From Antedon mediterranea (taxonomy: Eukaryota > Echinodermata > Crinoidea > Comatulida > Antedonidae), in assembly GCF_964355755.1 (NCBI RefSeq), contig NC_092671.1, forward strand, positions 32,629,304-32,693,303: a DNA stretch of 64,000 nt, given 5' to 3'. Position 1 is the stretch's first letter. Each line of letters opens with the position of its first letter. Under the pieces are notes generated by a model. The model was not told the origin of the DNA. It did not search any database and saw only the letters and a program-made list of their open reading frames with translations. Shown piece after piece: positions 1 through 11,519 of the stretch. Position numbers and translations under genes: made by a program.

Positions 1-780
1 AAACGTACGTTACCTAATATTAGTTACCGTTTAATATCGTAATGGACCAAAGTGTAATTATTACTAATTAATGATATTAGAATAATTTGATTGGGGATGG
101 TTAAAAGCTAATACAATTAGAAGCTCAGAATTATCAGCAGCAAGTAATCAATTTAATTTACGAAACAAAAGGCTTCCATTGTAGTACTGTATCAGTCTGT
201 TAGTAGTACCGGGACTACCAAGTAGAGTACGTAATACTCGTTCGTGTATAAATTAACTAATCAAAAAAGGCAAGTAACGGAAAAGCAATTTGAAGTTCCT
301 ACAAAATCTGTCCCGGCCCTTACTTAAAATGCAATTTGTAGATAATTAGCATAGCAAATACTACAATTTAAAAATTCCAAATGTAATTTGTGATTCGTAA
401 TTAATATTATACAATTTTGTCAATAATGTATGTGTTTTTGTACTATTAACAAACATTATATGATAAATAATGTCAAATTTCACTTTTCTGCTTACGCATT
501 TTATTGTATTATTGTACATTTGTGTATAAATTATTAAAGATACGCATATCCATCAAAGTGTAGGCCTTAATACTAATTAATGGTATTTATGCATTATTTG
601 ATACGGGATAGTTTAAAGGTTAGTTTAAAATTAATAGATGATATTATATAACACCTATATAAATTCCTGTCATTTGATTGGAAGAATGTGGGTCACATGG
701 CGTGCAATAGTACGCACTATTCAACGATCGTTAAATAGTACTTTTTAAAATAACTAGAATTTATTTAGATGTTATATAAA
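1..780. other. AT-rich non-coding stretch
   Basis: I see no convincing reading frame, RNA gene or repeat here. The sequence is AT-rich with short homopolymer runs. Confidence 0.5.
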
Positions 781-942
781 ACAAATAATGAATGTTTTGT
801 ATTCGTGTAATGGTACAAATAATGGCACTTGGTGAATGATGAAAGGTTATATCAACTCGGCTTTGCCTCGTTGATATAACCTTTCATCATTCACCTCGTG
901 CCATTATTTGTACCATTACACTCATAAACATTCATTATTTGT
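781..942. repeat. Long foldback (hairpin) repeat
   Basis: Two arms of about 75 bases (781-856 and 870-942) are near-perfect reverse complements around a 13-base loop. The inner part pairs GGTGAATGATGAAAGG with CCTTTCATCATTCACC, and the outer part pairs ACAAATAATGAATGTT with its complement. A small indel near 797-806 breaks the outer arm. No coding sequence is seen. It is probably a foldback or MITE-type element. I found no clear target duplication. Confidence 0.8.
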
Positions 943-1326
943 ATATTAGTTAATCAATCTACTGTAAATAACTGTACATTCTATTAAGCTCTATAATAGT
1001 TGAATGCTTTATGGATATTATTGCTCCATGATGATTTTTTTTTCTTTCAATTTTTAACCGGCTGTTTTCATGTGTGCAGAATACAGACTGCTTAGCAGTC
1101 TAACTTCTTGGATGAGTGTCTAACCCTGAAGATATTCAAAACACAAACTAAAATTACTATTATTCAATTCAATTTTTTTCGATTCAACTTTTATTTCAGA
1201 CAATTGTCCATATGGTATAATACATTACAGAGAAAACAAAAAAAGATGAAGGAGAGAGGACCAAAACTTTTATCTATTGGTATATAATGCCTCTTTCCAT
1301 TTGTAGTACATGTTTGAATCCATCAA

Positions 1327-2818
1327 CAAATATTTATATACAAATTAACATTCTGTTTTCGCTTTTCATTATTCTTGTAAGAAATCCTCAAATATTCATA
1401 AAATGATGGAATATTGTATTCCACAAACAAATTCCTTGCACTAACAAATCTGGGTTGTCCCAACAACCTCCGGAAAGCATCATTATAACAAACTTTATGT
1501 CGGTTGATATCTTTTTTAAAATGATTAGACCATAAAGGAGAACAGTACTACTAGTAATACAATATGATCTGAACAAAAACATTTGATTGATTTGGAGCAG
1601 TATATAAATTTCCTACATAAAACATTAACTCTAATACATAGAGGTCTATATTGGCGTTTTATATCTGCTTCATCTCTTAGATTCGAAGTTAAAATATGGC
1701 CTAAGTACGTAATTAACATACTCCAGCGCCTTATCACCCAATACTGTTTTAGGAGTCACATAGATACTACGAATAGTGGGACAAAGCATAATTGATTAAA
1801 ACATACATTGTTAAAATAACATCCATATCTACTTTTACCAAGAGACGTACTTAGAGTGTCAACATATATATTGTATAATAGAGGAGACATTACACTCCCT
1901 TGCCTTACACCATTTGTAACTGGGAAACTATCCGATAAACAGTTACCCCATCTGACTAGAAACCGTTGTTGTTGATACCAGGACACAAGGAACCTAATCA
2001 CAACAAGAGGCATATTTCTCTCAATAGGCCTAAGCCTTCTGAACAATGGCCAGTGGTTAACTCGATCAAATGCTTTGCTTGAGTCGAAAAAACAGGCATA
2101 TACCGGGATACTATTGCGGATATAGAAATTGATTATTTGTTTAAGAACAAAAATACATGTATCAGTTGAATACTGGGATTTAAAGGCAAATTGATAGTCA
2201 TTAGTACTAAGTGAATTATTACAAAAATTGATAGGAAGTATCTCAAAAACTTTCTTACTTTTAACAATAGGAACAAGGATGACATTCACTAAGTCTTTCA
2301 CAGCAAATCCGTGTAAGCATAGACTTATAACATTTACTTAAGAGAACAAACAATCGTTTGTTAACAAATTTAAGGTGTTCGGCTGCCAAGCCATCAAACC
2401 CAACGGCTTTCCCCTGAGAAAGCTTATTTATACAATCAGATATATCATTAACTGTAATACAATTATAACCTTTACCATCAATACATTGATTTAGAGTATT
2501 ACTGACAAATTCTTTATGACCATCATTATTAACACAGTTAAAAAGTGATTCATAGTGATGAGCCCAGAGATTACAAATATTAGAATCTCCTCTAACATCA
2601 TCAATAACATCAGTGTTTGGCGAACTTTTATTAAGTCGTCTCACTAGATCCCAAAATTGATCATAATTATTATTACTAATGGAATTAGCCAGAGAATTAG
2701 CCCTGAATTGCTGTTCATTAGTCCTACACACTTTCAAAGCTAATTTGAATCTTGATCGAGAAACCCGCATGGACTCATATAGAGGGCCGACTCTGGGTTG
2801 CCCATTGGACTTCCACAA
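1327..2818 (-). pseudogene. LINE reverse transcriptase, broken
   Basis: Frame 2261-2818 carries the N-terminal RT region ending in GKAVGFDGLAAEHLKF. Frame 1756-2301 carries FFDSSKAFDRVNH (motif A Asp) and GVRQGSVMSPLLYNIYVD (motif B). I do not see the YADD catalytic box; the frame breaks and sequence is missing around 1750-1800. The tail continues in further frames: TYLGHILTSNLRDEADIK at about 1600-1730 and YNDAFRRLLGQPRFVSARNL at about 1440-1500, ending in a stop near 1327. At least three frame changes and the lost YADD box make this copy inactive. Confidence 0.8.
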
Positions 2819-2996
2819 TAAAAAAGCTTCTCTAGTGATGTGATGTACATCAGCTACATGCTCATTTCAACCTGGAATGACATTGTAATTTTTACCCTTA
2901 TCTTCAGCTAAGCAAGTATCAGAACAGTATTTCAGACACCCAATGATATCATTATACAGACAAGTAATTGCATTTCTATGATTACAATTATAACAA

Positions 2997-3817
2997 TTAA
3001 AATCGGTACACGGTAAGTGAAGGACAAATGTTAATTCTACTCAACATGTTTTCTGTAAGAGATTGGTAATAATTAATAGAAGATTGTTTTACATTAGACC
3101 AATTGACTGTCCTGTTGGAATTTAAATTATAGTGCCTCTTCTCCTGATCATTAACACTTTCTCTATTAAGAATAATATCATAATTAAAAGTCAATGGAAA
3201 ATGATCAGAAGTAATATAATCATATAAAATATTAATATCTCTAATACATTTATGAGCACTGTCTGACGATATAATATGATCCAGCCAGCTCGTAGAACAA
3301 TGCACATCACTGACAAAAGTATCATCAAACATATCAGAAGACATACCGAAATATTCAAGATCAGTTATTGCATATTACCATCGTGAGCAAAATCAATAAG
3401 TTCTTTACCAAAACATTTGTTAAAGTCAGAAAAATCTCCTATTATAACAAATTTATTAGAATCAAATTCGTCAGCTTGGATTTTACCCATATATTCTAGA
3501 AATTCATTGTAATTCTCCTCCTTATCACACGGAAGATAAACGTTAACAAATAGTGTACGTTTGTGATTCTTACCGATCTCAAGCCCAACAAGCCTTTTAT
3601 CGTCAGATGTGTCTACAGCAGACACACTTATACAATCGAAGTCAAGGTGGAATGCCTTTAGAATATGAAGCTCCTCATTAAGCAACCAGTGTTCCTGGAT
3701 AGCAATTATATCATAGAATGAACAAAGATCATATAATTCTACGGTACTAGACTTAAAAGATCTGCAATTATATGATATGCATTTTAAAGTTTTACTGTTT
3801 GAATTACTAATCATCAT
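2997..3817 (-). pseudogene. LINE endonuclease domain, broken
   Basis: Frame 3365-3817 starts with KCISYNCRSFKSS and contains IIAIQEHWLL, LFVNVYLPC and FVIIGDFSDFN, the ordered blocks of exonuclease/endonuclease/phosphatase-family LINE endonucleases (N, QE, GDF). It stops after about 150 residues. The next piece, 2997-3344 in another frame, holds TSWLDHIISSD and the SDHFPL block, which carries the catalytic Asp-His pair at the end of the domain. The domain is therefore complete in content but split by a frame change near 3350. The enzyme would nick target DNA to prime reverse transcription. Confidence 0.75.
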
Positions 3818-4672
3818 TTTTTTTTAAGGTTTACTTTAGATTCATAATATCTACGAATTATAGCATACTGAGGCCATAGATTAGTTTCATTTACAATATA
3901 CTTTTCATTATATTTACACTCAACCATAAAGGATGAGCAATCTGTCGTTTTACAAGGTAAGGTTTTAACTACAACATCGAGCTTACATTTTCTTTTAAGA
4001 TACATCTTGATATCATCAGCTTCAGTGTGTGTGTCAGAACTCATGTTTCCAATATATATTTTATAAGGTGGAGGAGTTCTGCTTTTCAACTCTAATCCCA
4101 CACCTGTACCCCGTTTAAAGTTGGATTTACGTCGCTGCGAGCGTCGCTCGTACAATCGGAACGGCTGCTTATTGGACGACTCATCTGTGGCCGGGGCTTG
4201 GTTGAGTAGAAACGTAGCTTCTTCGTTGACAAGGAAATTTCCCCTGTTAGAAGGATTTCCCTCATTTCGTACACTACACATGCACAGATGTCAAGGTGGT
4301 ATCATTCTCATTCTGCTTATATACCGATTGTTTTACTGTAGGCCTACTGGACCGCGTCGCGTTAGATGCTACTACATCTGCAAAAGATTTCCTACATACA
4401 TTTCGATAATTGAATTCGGCAGGAACAATGTTTTTCTGTTGATTTTCCATTACATCTCTCACTTGCTGTGCTAGTTTACATCGTTGGTTAGTACCATAAG
4501 CAATATCCGCTCGCATTACATGAAATTCAGACCGCATCTTCTGTAACTCATTAAAGAGCATTTTCGCATCAATGTTATCCAGCGTGACTGCTGGTATTTT
4601 AGCAAGATTTGCCGCTACAAACGTGGGTACCTGCATCATATCACAGTGAACAAGGTATATATATGAACACAA
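3814..4672 (-). pseudogene. LINE ORF1 remnant
   Basis: Two frames carry the pieces: 4274-4672, containing FADVVASNATRSS, and 3814-4281, containing PYKIYIGNMSSDTHTEADDI and a C-terminal block with CKTTDCSSFMVECKYNEKY. The YIGN...DDI block resembles the RRM-like fold of CR1/L2-type ORF1 RNA-binding proteins. The N-terminal part is not recognisable. The frame change near 4275 marks it as broken. ORF1 proteins bind the element RNA and act as chaperones. Assignment rests on position before the endonuclease and on motif appearance. Confidence 0.6.
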
Positions 4673-4783
4673 TCAATTTTGACAATAAATATCAATTTCT
4701 CATGTGATGAAGTTAGAGCCAAATTCTCCATCGAATTGCTGGTAAACGGAATACAGTTATAATGTTAGTTGGACGTTCGAAGG

Positions 4784-4848
4784 GGATCCTCTGCCGGTGT
4801 GCTGATCTGGTAGGCGGCGCTCAGCACTGCTGGCAGAGGGCCTGATCC
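4784..4848. repeat. GC-rich imperfect hairpin
   Basis: GGATC-CTCTGCC...GTGCTGA on the left pairs with TCAGCAC...GGCAGAGGGCCTGATCC on the right around a GC-rich centre. It lies just beyond the recognisable 5' end of the LINE, so it may be part of that element's 5' untranslated region or a separate small element. No function is assigned. Confidence 0.5.
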
Positions 4849-5129
4849 GAATTTCCTCAGTTAGAGGACCAGTATAAATTCCTTTAACTTTAGGATCACA
4901 TATTAATTTCCTAAACGCTTAAGTAATGTTATGGTAATTTTCTCAAAACAGAATCAGCCACCGAATAAAGAATTAGAGAGACGCTACTTGGAGGTTCTAA
5001 AAATACATTATGTGAAATGAAATGCTAAAGCAGAATTTAAATCCAAAAAATGTTGGGCAATGTTACAGCCACTAATGTAGTAACAACTCCAGCTAATCTA
5101 GAAACATCAACAGATATGTAGTAAATTAA

Positions 5130-5410
5130 TTCTTAACCGACCACCTCCGGTAACGACAACCTCTCGTCGTAACTACCTCTATTGAACCACCACCATCTCA
5201 TTTTAAGGGACCGCTTCTCATAATCGATCACGTCTCGTAAGTGATCACCTTCTCTAATAGGGACCGCTTCTCATAATCGATCACCTCTCGTAAGCGACCA
5301 CTTCTCTCAACCTGCAGTGATCACTTACGAGAGGTGGTCGATTTAACAGAGATGGTTGTTTACGATGTGTGGTCGTTTTAGAAAGGTGTTCGCTTACGAG
5401 ATGTGGATAG
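5130..5410. repeat. Degenerate inverted/tandem CTCTCGTAAG-type repeats
   Basis: Motifs such as GATCACCTCTCGTAAG, CGCTTCTCATAATCGATCAC and their reverse complements (CTTACGAGAGGTGGTC) recur several times, pointing one way before about 5310 and the other way after it. This gives a degenerate foldback of short tandem units. It is non-coding. Confidence 0.6.
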
Positions 5411-5474
5411 ACTGATAACTGAGTAAAGGAATGCATTTGCGGATGATTTAGACATAGGTTTGTAAAATATATAT

Positions 5475-5700
5475 ATTTCTACATTAGCTGGCGATAGTAA
5501 CTAGCTACATTAGCTGTGAGGCAGTTTTCGTTACTACATTAGCTGTTGACTGTTCTACATTAGCTGGTGTTAATTTTGTATTTACTCCCTAAGATGTTGG
5601 TGTTTCTACATTAGCTGGAGGTTTTACAACATTAGTGGTGGATTGTTCTACATTAAAGGTTGTTTCGACATTAGCTGGCTTTTTCTACATTAACTAACAG
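5475..5700 (+). repeat. Degenerate minisatellite with core CTACATTAGCTG
   Basis: Nine copies of an ACATTA(GCTG) core start at about 5481, 5507, 5536, 5557, 5608, 5629, 5650, 5668 and 5687. The spacing is often 18-21 bases. Stop codons interrupt every long reading, so I do not call it coding. Confidence 0.7.
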
Positions 5701-6227
5701 GCAACAAAAACTTATCTACACTTTCAATTCGCGATCGAGTTTCTTTTCGGAAATGTGCAATATCCGCTCTAATGTTGTACAGTAGGCCTAAAACCTGTCA
5801 ATGATACTTAAAATAACATGAGCATAAAATTTAATTGCCAATAAAAATAGACAAGAAAATCTGTGAATATTGTAGATAGTACAGGCCAAGGACAATATCT
5901 GTTTTATATTATATTATGATTTTTTTTTATTCGCGTTATTATGTCGTAAATAAATGAACGCTAGCTTAATTTAGGCATTTACTAATCAAAAGTTACAGAA
6001 GGTTAACTATTGAAAAATCTTAATGACAATTTTAATAGAGCGCCACTAATTGCTATTGCAATTATCTCGATTCTCTTAAAGCAGCTCCTCAAATAATGAC
6101 ATTTTGATCAACAGTTTGTAATTAAAATGTAGCTAGCGAATGAAAAGTTCATTATTCACTGAGATGAGATAGAATACAGCATATCACACAGGTGTACCTT
6201 TAGGCTCCGGTACTTTATACTAACGAA

Positions 6228-7187
6228 ATGGAAACTACCATATTACTCTACTCGATTATTGGATCTATTGGGTGTTCGACAAATGGATTTGCGATATTCA
6301 TTCTGATTCATTTAAAGTTTACTACTACAAATCGTCTAATCTTAAATCAGTGCATTATTGATTTTCTTACTTCGTTGATGTCCCTCTGTCTTTTTCTTGA
6401 CGAGAATATAACAACTAGGCTACCAGAGTCGACTTTGGCTGCTGATTTTATTTGCAAGATTTGGTCGAGCAAGTACTTTTTCTGGTCCAGCACGTTTACT
6501 TCAACGGCAAACCTTGTAGTGCTTACATTTGATCGGTACTTTGCTGTCATTTATCCACTGAAATACAACATTATCAAGGAGAAAGCGGCGACGAAAGTGA
6601 TTCTGCTTCTTATTCCGTGGTTAAGCGGCTTCGGATTCATAATTCTTTGGTTAGCTGCACATACCGTAGAAGAGGGTACATGCGTTCAGAAGTGGCCAAG
6701 TGCTGCCTACCAGAAAATGTTTGGCTTGTTGAATGGTGTGTATATTCTTGTTATACCTATCAGCGTAATGATATTTGTATATTTTAAGATATTTCGCGCA
6801 CTTCGAAGTCAGGTTGGTGAAGTTTCATCAGTGGTGAGCTCGACCAGTGCGGCAAGGCGACTGAACATCATAAAGACAATGGCGATTGTTAGTGTCACTT
6901 ATGTTATCTGTTGGACTCCTAATCAAGTCGCTTTCATTAACTTTACATTGGGTGGTGAATTTGATTTTGACGGCCCAGTATATTATGTCACGGTTGCCAT
7001 GTCTTTGGTAAACATATGTATAAACCCTGTTATATACACATTTAAATACAATGATTTCAAAGCGGGTGTGCGGAAAACGTTACCGTGTTTAAAGAAAGTA
7101 TTCCCAATACAGGAACATGTTCCATTGGGATCAGATACTGGCAATACTGCAAAGAGTACAGTAGCGTTAAATATGGACAATAACTGA
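6228..7187 (+). CDS. Rhodopsin-class (class A) G-protein-coupled receptor, single exon
   Basis: A complete 319-residue frame. An in-frame TAG at 6201-6203 lies upstream of the ATG, so the start is well placed unless there is an upstream exon. It has seven hydrophobic segments with class A landmarks: N19 (TM1), D45 (TM2), C76 at the top of TM3 with a partner C152 in the second extracellular loop, D102-R103-Y104 after TM3, W131 (TM4), P177 (TM5), CWTP at 228-231 (TM6), and N266-P267-x-x-Y270 (TM7). Helix 8 follows, with C287 as a possible palmitoylation site. The extracellular N-terminus is very short (about 6 residues). A plasma-membrane receptor coupling to G proteins is expected. The ligand is unknown; the overall look is of an orphan peptide- or amine-type receptor. 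Intronless GPCR genes are common in echinoderms and amphioxus. AATAAA/ATTAAA-like signals follow (ATTAAA near 7218). Confidence 0.93.
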   Translation: METTILLYSIIGSIGCSTNGFAIFILIHLKFTTTNRLILNQCIIDFLTSLMSLCLFLDENITTRLPESTLAADFICKIWSSKYFFWSSTFTSTANLVVLTFDRYFAVIYPLKYNIIKEKAATKVILLLIPWLSGFGFIILWLAAHTVEEGTCVQKWPSAAYQKMFGLLNGVYILVIPISVMIFVYFKIFRALRSQVGEVSSVVSSTSAARRLNIIKTMAIVSVTYVICWTPNQVAFINFTLGGEFDFDGPVYYVTVAMSLVNICINPVIYTFKYNDFKAGVRKTLPCLKKVFPIQEHVPLGSDTGNTAKSTVALNMDNN

Positions 7188-7189
7188 TC

Positions 7190-8460
7190 TAAATAACGTA
7201 TATCAATGTTTTTTTTCATTAAACAGTATATAAGAATTCCTTTTTTGTGACACCCAGGATTCTACAATTCCAACACTTTGGAGAGAGGGGATGGTTCAAA
7301 AGAAATGATTTTAATAAGACATAAGATGTTTTAAATGGGATGGGATGATGAAAAAAACACCTTCAAAATGTCAACTAGAATCCTTATTTCAAATATTGTG
7401 ATGATTTTAATATTACTTAAATTAGAATAAATTATTGTTATTTTTATGTCATAAATCTAGAAACAAGAACTTGTATTAATAATTTTTGGTGTATAAATTA
7501 AGATCTTCTGTATATAGGCCTATGTATGTATAATTATTAAGAAAATGATATTTCATACGGTTTTAGTGGAAATTAAGTCGCCGATCTACAATGTTTTAAG
7601 AAATATGTTATCAGTAGATTTTCAACCGTCCGCGGTAGAAGTAATTTCCGGGTTGATGTAACAACTTTGCGACATTCATATTTTGATTTTTCACGAGCCA
7701 CGTGTGAGGTTAGTAAACTTGAAAATTATACTGCAAAATAATGATTAAATCATATGTAGACCTATTCATAAATCATCGGAGTAGTATATTGCCGGGAAAT
7801 TGTAAAACCAGAATATAAAAAGATGTTTGAATTAAAAATGTATTGATTAGGCCTATAGGCCTACTGTATTTGAATAAACGCCCCCATAAACAATTAAAAT
7901 AATATTATTTAAAGTGCAAAGAATAGTACATGGTTTTATGTTGTCAGATAATTTTGGTCAATTTTATACGCAACGATTTTACTCTGTGAAGTGCACCGTT
8001 TTTAGATAAGTGTCTTTTGATTCAATAAAAGACCTTTGCTGATTGATATCGTTTAAAGGCAAGTGTGCATAATGGACCTAACAATATAGACTAGGCTACT
8101 AACCTATGCTATTCTGTTCTTAAAAACAAACAAAAATATATAGCAATACATTAGGCGTACCTTAAATTATAACTTTGGTCGAACACGTAGGCCTACGAGC
8201 TCTTTACTTCAGTATTTTTCCTTGTTTGCGACTGAGCTAAATCTTTGCTTTTCTGTTATTCAAAAACACTACCGTTGCACGTTAATCACCTTCCCTATGT
8301 TTTTTAGATCTATTTTAAGATCACAAACTATATTTAATGTAAAAATAATACTATAATGGTCCTATTGCGATAACTTTTTCGTCTTTAAATGGATAAAAAT
8401 GTGAAAAATAAGTCGATTCTAATAATTATAGCGGCCCGCTATAAATCCCAAAATGCATTG
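7190..8460. other. Non-coding stretch downstream of the GPCR gene
   Basis: This holds the probable 3' untranslated region of the receptor, then AT-rich sequence with several TAGGCCTA-type motifs (near 7526, 7855 and 8186). I see no reading frame or element that I can support. Confidence 0.5.
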
Positions 8461-8479
8461 CACGCGAATTGATATTTCT

Positions 8480-9190
8480 GGTTTTTAGTCGCGTGGACGC
8501 GACTCTATAGTTCACTATGTCGGTCTGTCTGTCTGTCGGTCCGGCATCACTATGCGTTTTATCGCTTTCTGACCTTATCTTGATATCAGTTTAATCTAGC
8601 TAGGTCAATTTTTCACAGTATATTCCTTATGGCCAGGAATCGATGTGGTTATGTTTTCACGGTGCGCAATAAAAAATTACGCGGTCTACGCACGATTTAA
8701 CGAAATCACGTTTGTAATCATATCTTCACAACCATGAATCACAATTAAATAAAATTTGGTACTCATAAATTTCAAGGCATAAATCATCATATGGCAATAC
8801 AAATACGTGCGTAGCGCATGTAACGCATGCGTACGCGCGCTTAAAATTTTCAAAATTTATTTTCGATGAAATAAGAGTACGTTTCAGGCAATTTTAAGCG
8901 TTTACAAAATTGCCATGAGTGCGCATATTTTTGCGCGCGCACTGCGCGTTAAATTTTATTGCGCACTCTTTTTGCCCGATTTCTGTTTTCTTGACTTACT
9001 TTTCAACTCGAAATCACGTTATACGAGCACGTCAAAAGTGACATTTCAACATTTTTAAACATGTTCAGTAATTTCGGTCAGTATAGTTCACTATGTCGGT
9101 CGGTCGGTCTGTCTGTCGGTCTGTCTGTCTGTCGGTCTGTCTGTCTGTCGGTCTGTCTGTCGGTCCGGTATCACTATGCATTGTAGCACG
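8480..9190 (+). mobile_element. Helitron-like repeat copy with (TCTG/TCGG) microsatellites
   Basis: It begins beside a palindrome AGTCGCGT-GG-ACGCGACT (8487-8504), followed by CTATAGTTCACTATGTCGG and a TCTG/TCGG microsatellite. The same start-plus-microsatellite block recurs at 9080-9180. The body between (for example GGAATCGATGTGGTTAT and CGAAATCACGTTTGTAATCA) matches 52440-52980 on the plus strand and 45550-45780 on the minus strand, so it is a dispersed family. It has no coding capacity. The 3' boundary is not clear. Confidence 0.65.
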
Positions 9191-9199
9191 CGACTTAAT

Positions 9200-10740
9200 G
9201 GCTGTTGGCCTTGTTTTTCTGTAATTCACCCACTTTTCGATCGATCGTGAGGCCAAAACAAATGGAAGACTTTTCAGCAAAAATATCGGGTTTTCCCCAA
9301 TTTTTATCAACAGAGTCTGGCAAAAAAAGAAAGACAATTAATGCAGCAACTATACAACGTCAGGCTAGGTATATAACTAGCGTACGATGTTCGTACGTTG
9401 CCGATGTTTACCAGCTAGGCCTACAAAACTAAGCCTAGCTAGGCTAGGCCTAAAGACCGTCCACGACAGGTCAGTCGCATCGGGCTACTTAGGTAGTGCA
9501 TTGTTTCTCACTTTTTATCATAATTTACCATAAAACGTACATTTAAGACAAAGAATGACCTGGTTTAATGTTTTTAAAGTAATATATATGTATTATTTTT
9601 ACAAAACGTCACAAATTGTAAGGAATGTGTCTTCTGAAACGCCCGCTGTTCCAAAGATTCCAAGCACATACTATACACACTACTCGCCTGGACTATCTCA
9701 ACCAATATGCCTGCCTTGAAGAAAACCGACCGAGATTCAAATTTGTTTCTATCTATGTATATGGTTTGCTTATGCCATAAATGAGGCGCCATATGCGATA
9801 CATACACAATTTCACAATGTATTACAAAATTTGCCTATGATAAAAATAAACAAACATACCAGATCAGCACACGATCCCCATCTCTTTTCGAATAGTGTAC
9901 AAAGTTCTTTAAGGTGCACTATGGACACGGCTTTACGTCCCATCCAAAGAACGAGGTAATGAGAGTGAATGGCAAGTGTCTTAATACATGTGTTACAATA
10001 CAACAAAAAACATGTCTTTTTCTTCACTTGAGTAGCGCACTCAGTGACAATTTATTTCATCGATACATAGAGAAATACAAAATTAACAAATAAAAGGAGT
10101 TAAATATTTGTGCATTTGAATAACATGATTATTAAGCCAACGCATTATTTTGTAAGGTACCGTAGGTATGTGGTTTACAAAAAGGTAAATAATTGAATAA
10201 TGTCAACAATTCGACACTTTTATATCCAAAAGTCGTGCCACGCACTCGTTAAACGATACTCCTGAAAAGGAGCCGCACTAAACTTGACTTTCGATAAAGC
10301 TTGGTTACCACTAGGTCGCAAGAATGTAGCGGCAGTTTAGGTTAAGGTGCTTATTTCACGTTTTAAATAAAAATGGTTTTTAGTCTGAAAAGGAACAAGT
10401 GTGACTGTAGCTTTATCATTCGCTTAACAGTGAAAATAAAGATTGGTTCTCACTATGACGCAAAGCAATGACGTCAGCGTAGGTAAACGATATTGACTAA
10501 TCACAAGCGATGGATTATTCGAATTGGCGCTGTTCATTAATCAACTCGCTTGCGCTGCGTCTACATAAATGCGTTGCGTCTACATAATCTCGTTGCGTAC
10601 TAGTAGGTGGAAATAAGTTTAAGAAGCGTCGCTGCAAATAAGCACTGTACCAAACATCAATCAATACTACAGAATCTTAGACCTTGTTGTAACTTGATTT
10701 AAGAGTCTTCACATCTATCTATTGGCGCATAGGCGCATGG
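9200..10740. other. Non-coding stretch
   Basis: Short open frames are present but none has recognisable composition, motifs or splice support. Several AGGCCTA motifs lie near 9414-9450. Confidence 0.4.
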
Positions 10741-10749
10741 AGCGTCGTC

Positions 10750-10985
10750 GAAACATTAACGTTCTATTTGATCTGCCGGCACCGGAACCGTGCCGGAACA
10801 GGTGTGAAGGGTCTTTCACACCTGTTCCGGTCCGGCGCCGGCAAGTCTAATCGAACGTCAATGTTTCGTTGTTACGCGGCTACGCGCATATCGACTGACG
10901 CATAGCCGCGTGGAGCGTCGTGAAAACGAAACATTGGCGTTCGATTCGCCGGACCGGAACCGTGCTGGAACAGGTGTGAAAGGCC
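10750..10985. repeat. GC-rich foldback with CCGGAACAGGTGTGAA arms
   Basis: Arms of about 58 bases (10750-10807 and 10814-10867) pair imperfectly around a six-base centre: GAAACATTAACGTTC pairs with GAACGTCAATGTTTC, and CCGGAACAGGTGTGAA pairs with TTCACACCTGTTCCGG. A third, related arm (AAACATTGGCGTTCGATTC...CCGGAACC...GGAACAGGTGTGAAAGG) follows at about 10930-10985 in the left-arm orientation. It looks like a small foldback element with a partial duplication. Confidence 0.7.
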
Positions 10986-11341
10986 CTTTAAAGACCATTC
11001 AGTCGAGAATTTCGGAGAATAAACAATCGCATTAAAATCAAGACCATTTAAATATTGTTGATAGGCACAAAACAAGGACCAATAACGTTCTTTAAAAATA
11101 ATTGTTCTAAAAACGTACGGTACCGTAATACACATTTTGAAATTGTATGTAAATATTCATATTGCATAGGGATGTACATGTAATAGATACAAATAATATA
11201 ACTTCGATTGCTATTTTACAAATAGGCCTATAGGCTAACAAGGAAGATAATAAATATCCTTGCATAAGCATTCCTTTTAAAAAGATGTCTACTAAAAAAA
11301 AATACATTTCCCACAAACACAACGATAGGAAATTACAATTA

Positions 11342-11510
11342 AGGCCATTTTACACAGACGAGCGGTAACGGTAGCTTGTCCCTCCCACGTAGAATCTGTT
11401 CACCGGAAACCGCCCGTCCGCTCCGCGCTCTCTGTAAATGGTCATATAAAGAATAACAAAATTATTATACTTTTATTACCGTTAGTGCGCTCGTCTGTGT
11501 AAATTGGCCT
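11342..11510. mobile_element. Short MITE with inverted ends
   Basis: The left end AGGCCATTTTACACAGACGA is mirrored by TCGTCTGTGTAAATTGGCCT at the right end, about 25 bases each with a mismatch. The interior is GC-rich on the left and non-coding. The length of about 170 bases and the inverted ends fit a non-autonomous DNA transposon, perhaps hAT-like, but a clean target duplication is not visible. Confidence 0.7.
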
Positions 11511-11519
11511 ACAATGTAC

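Larger units (their letters stand above)
1325..4690 (-). mobile_element. Decayed non-LTR retrotransposon (LINE)
   Basis: Read on the minus strand, this stretch holds, in order, an ORF1 remnant, an apurinic/apyrimidinic-type endonuclease, and a reverse transcriptase with its C-terminal tail. The pieces lie in different frames. This is the usual order for CR1/L2/Jockey-type LINEs, but I cannot fix the clade. The 3' end of coding is near 1327. The true 5' and 3' ends of the element are not clear, and I see no target-site duplication. The copy is dead: there are several frame changes and the catalytic part of the RT is damaged. Confidence 0.85.

Noticed and set aside
4121-4474. Plus-strand 117-codon frame
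   Set aside because: Antisense shadow of the LINE ORF1 remnant.
5130-5410. CRISPR-like array
   Set aside because: Repeats are degenerate, inverted and closely packed without uniform spacers, in an animal genome.
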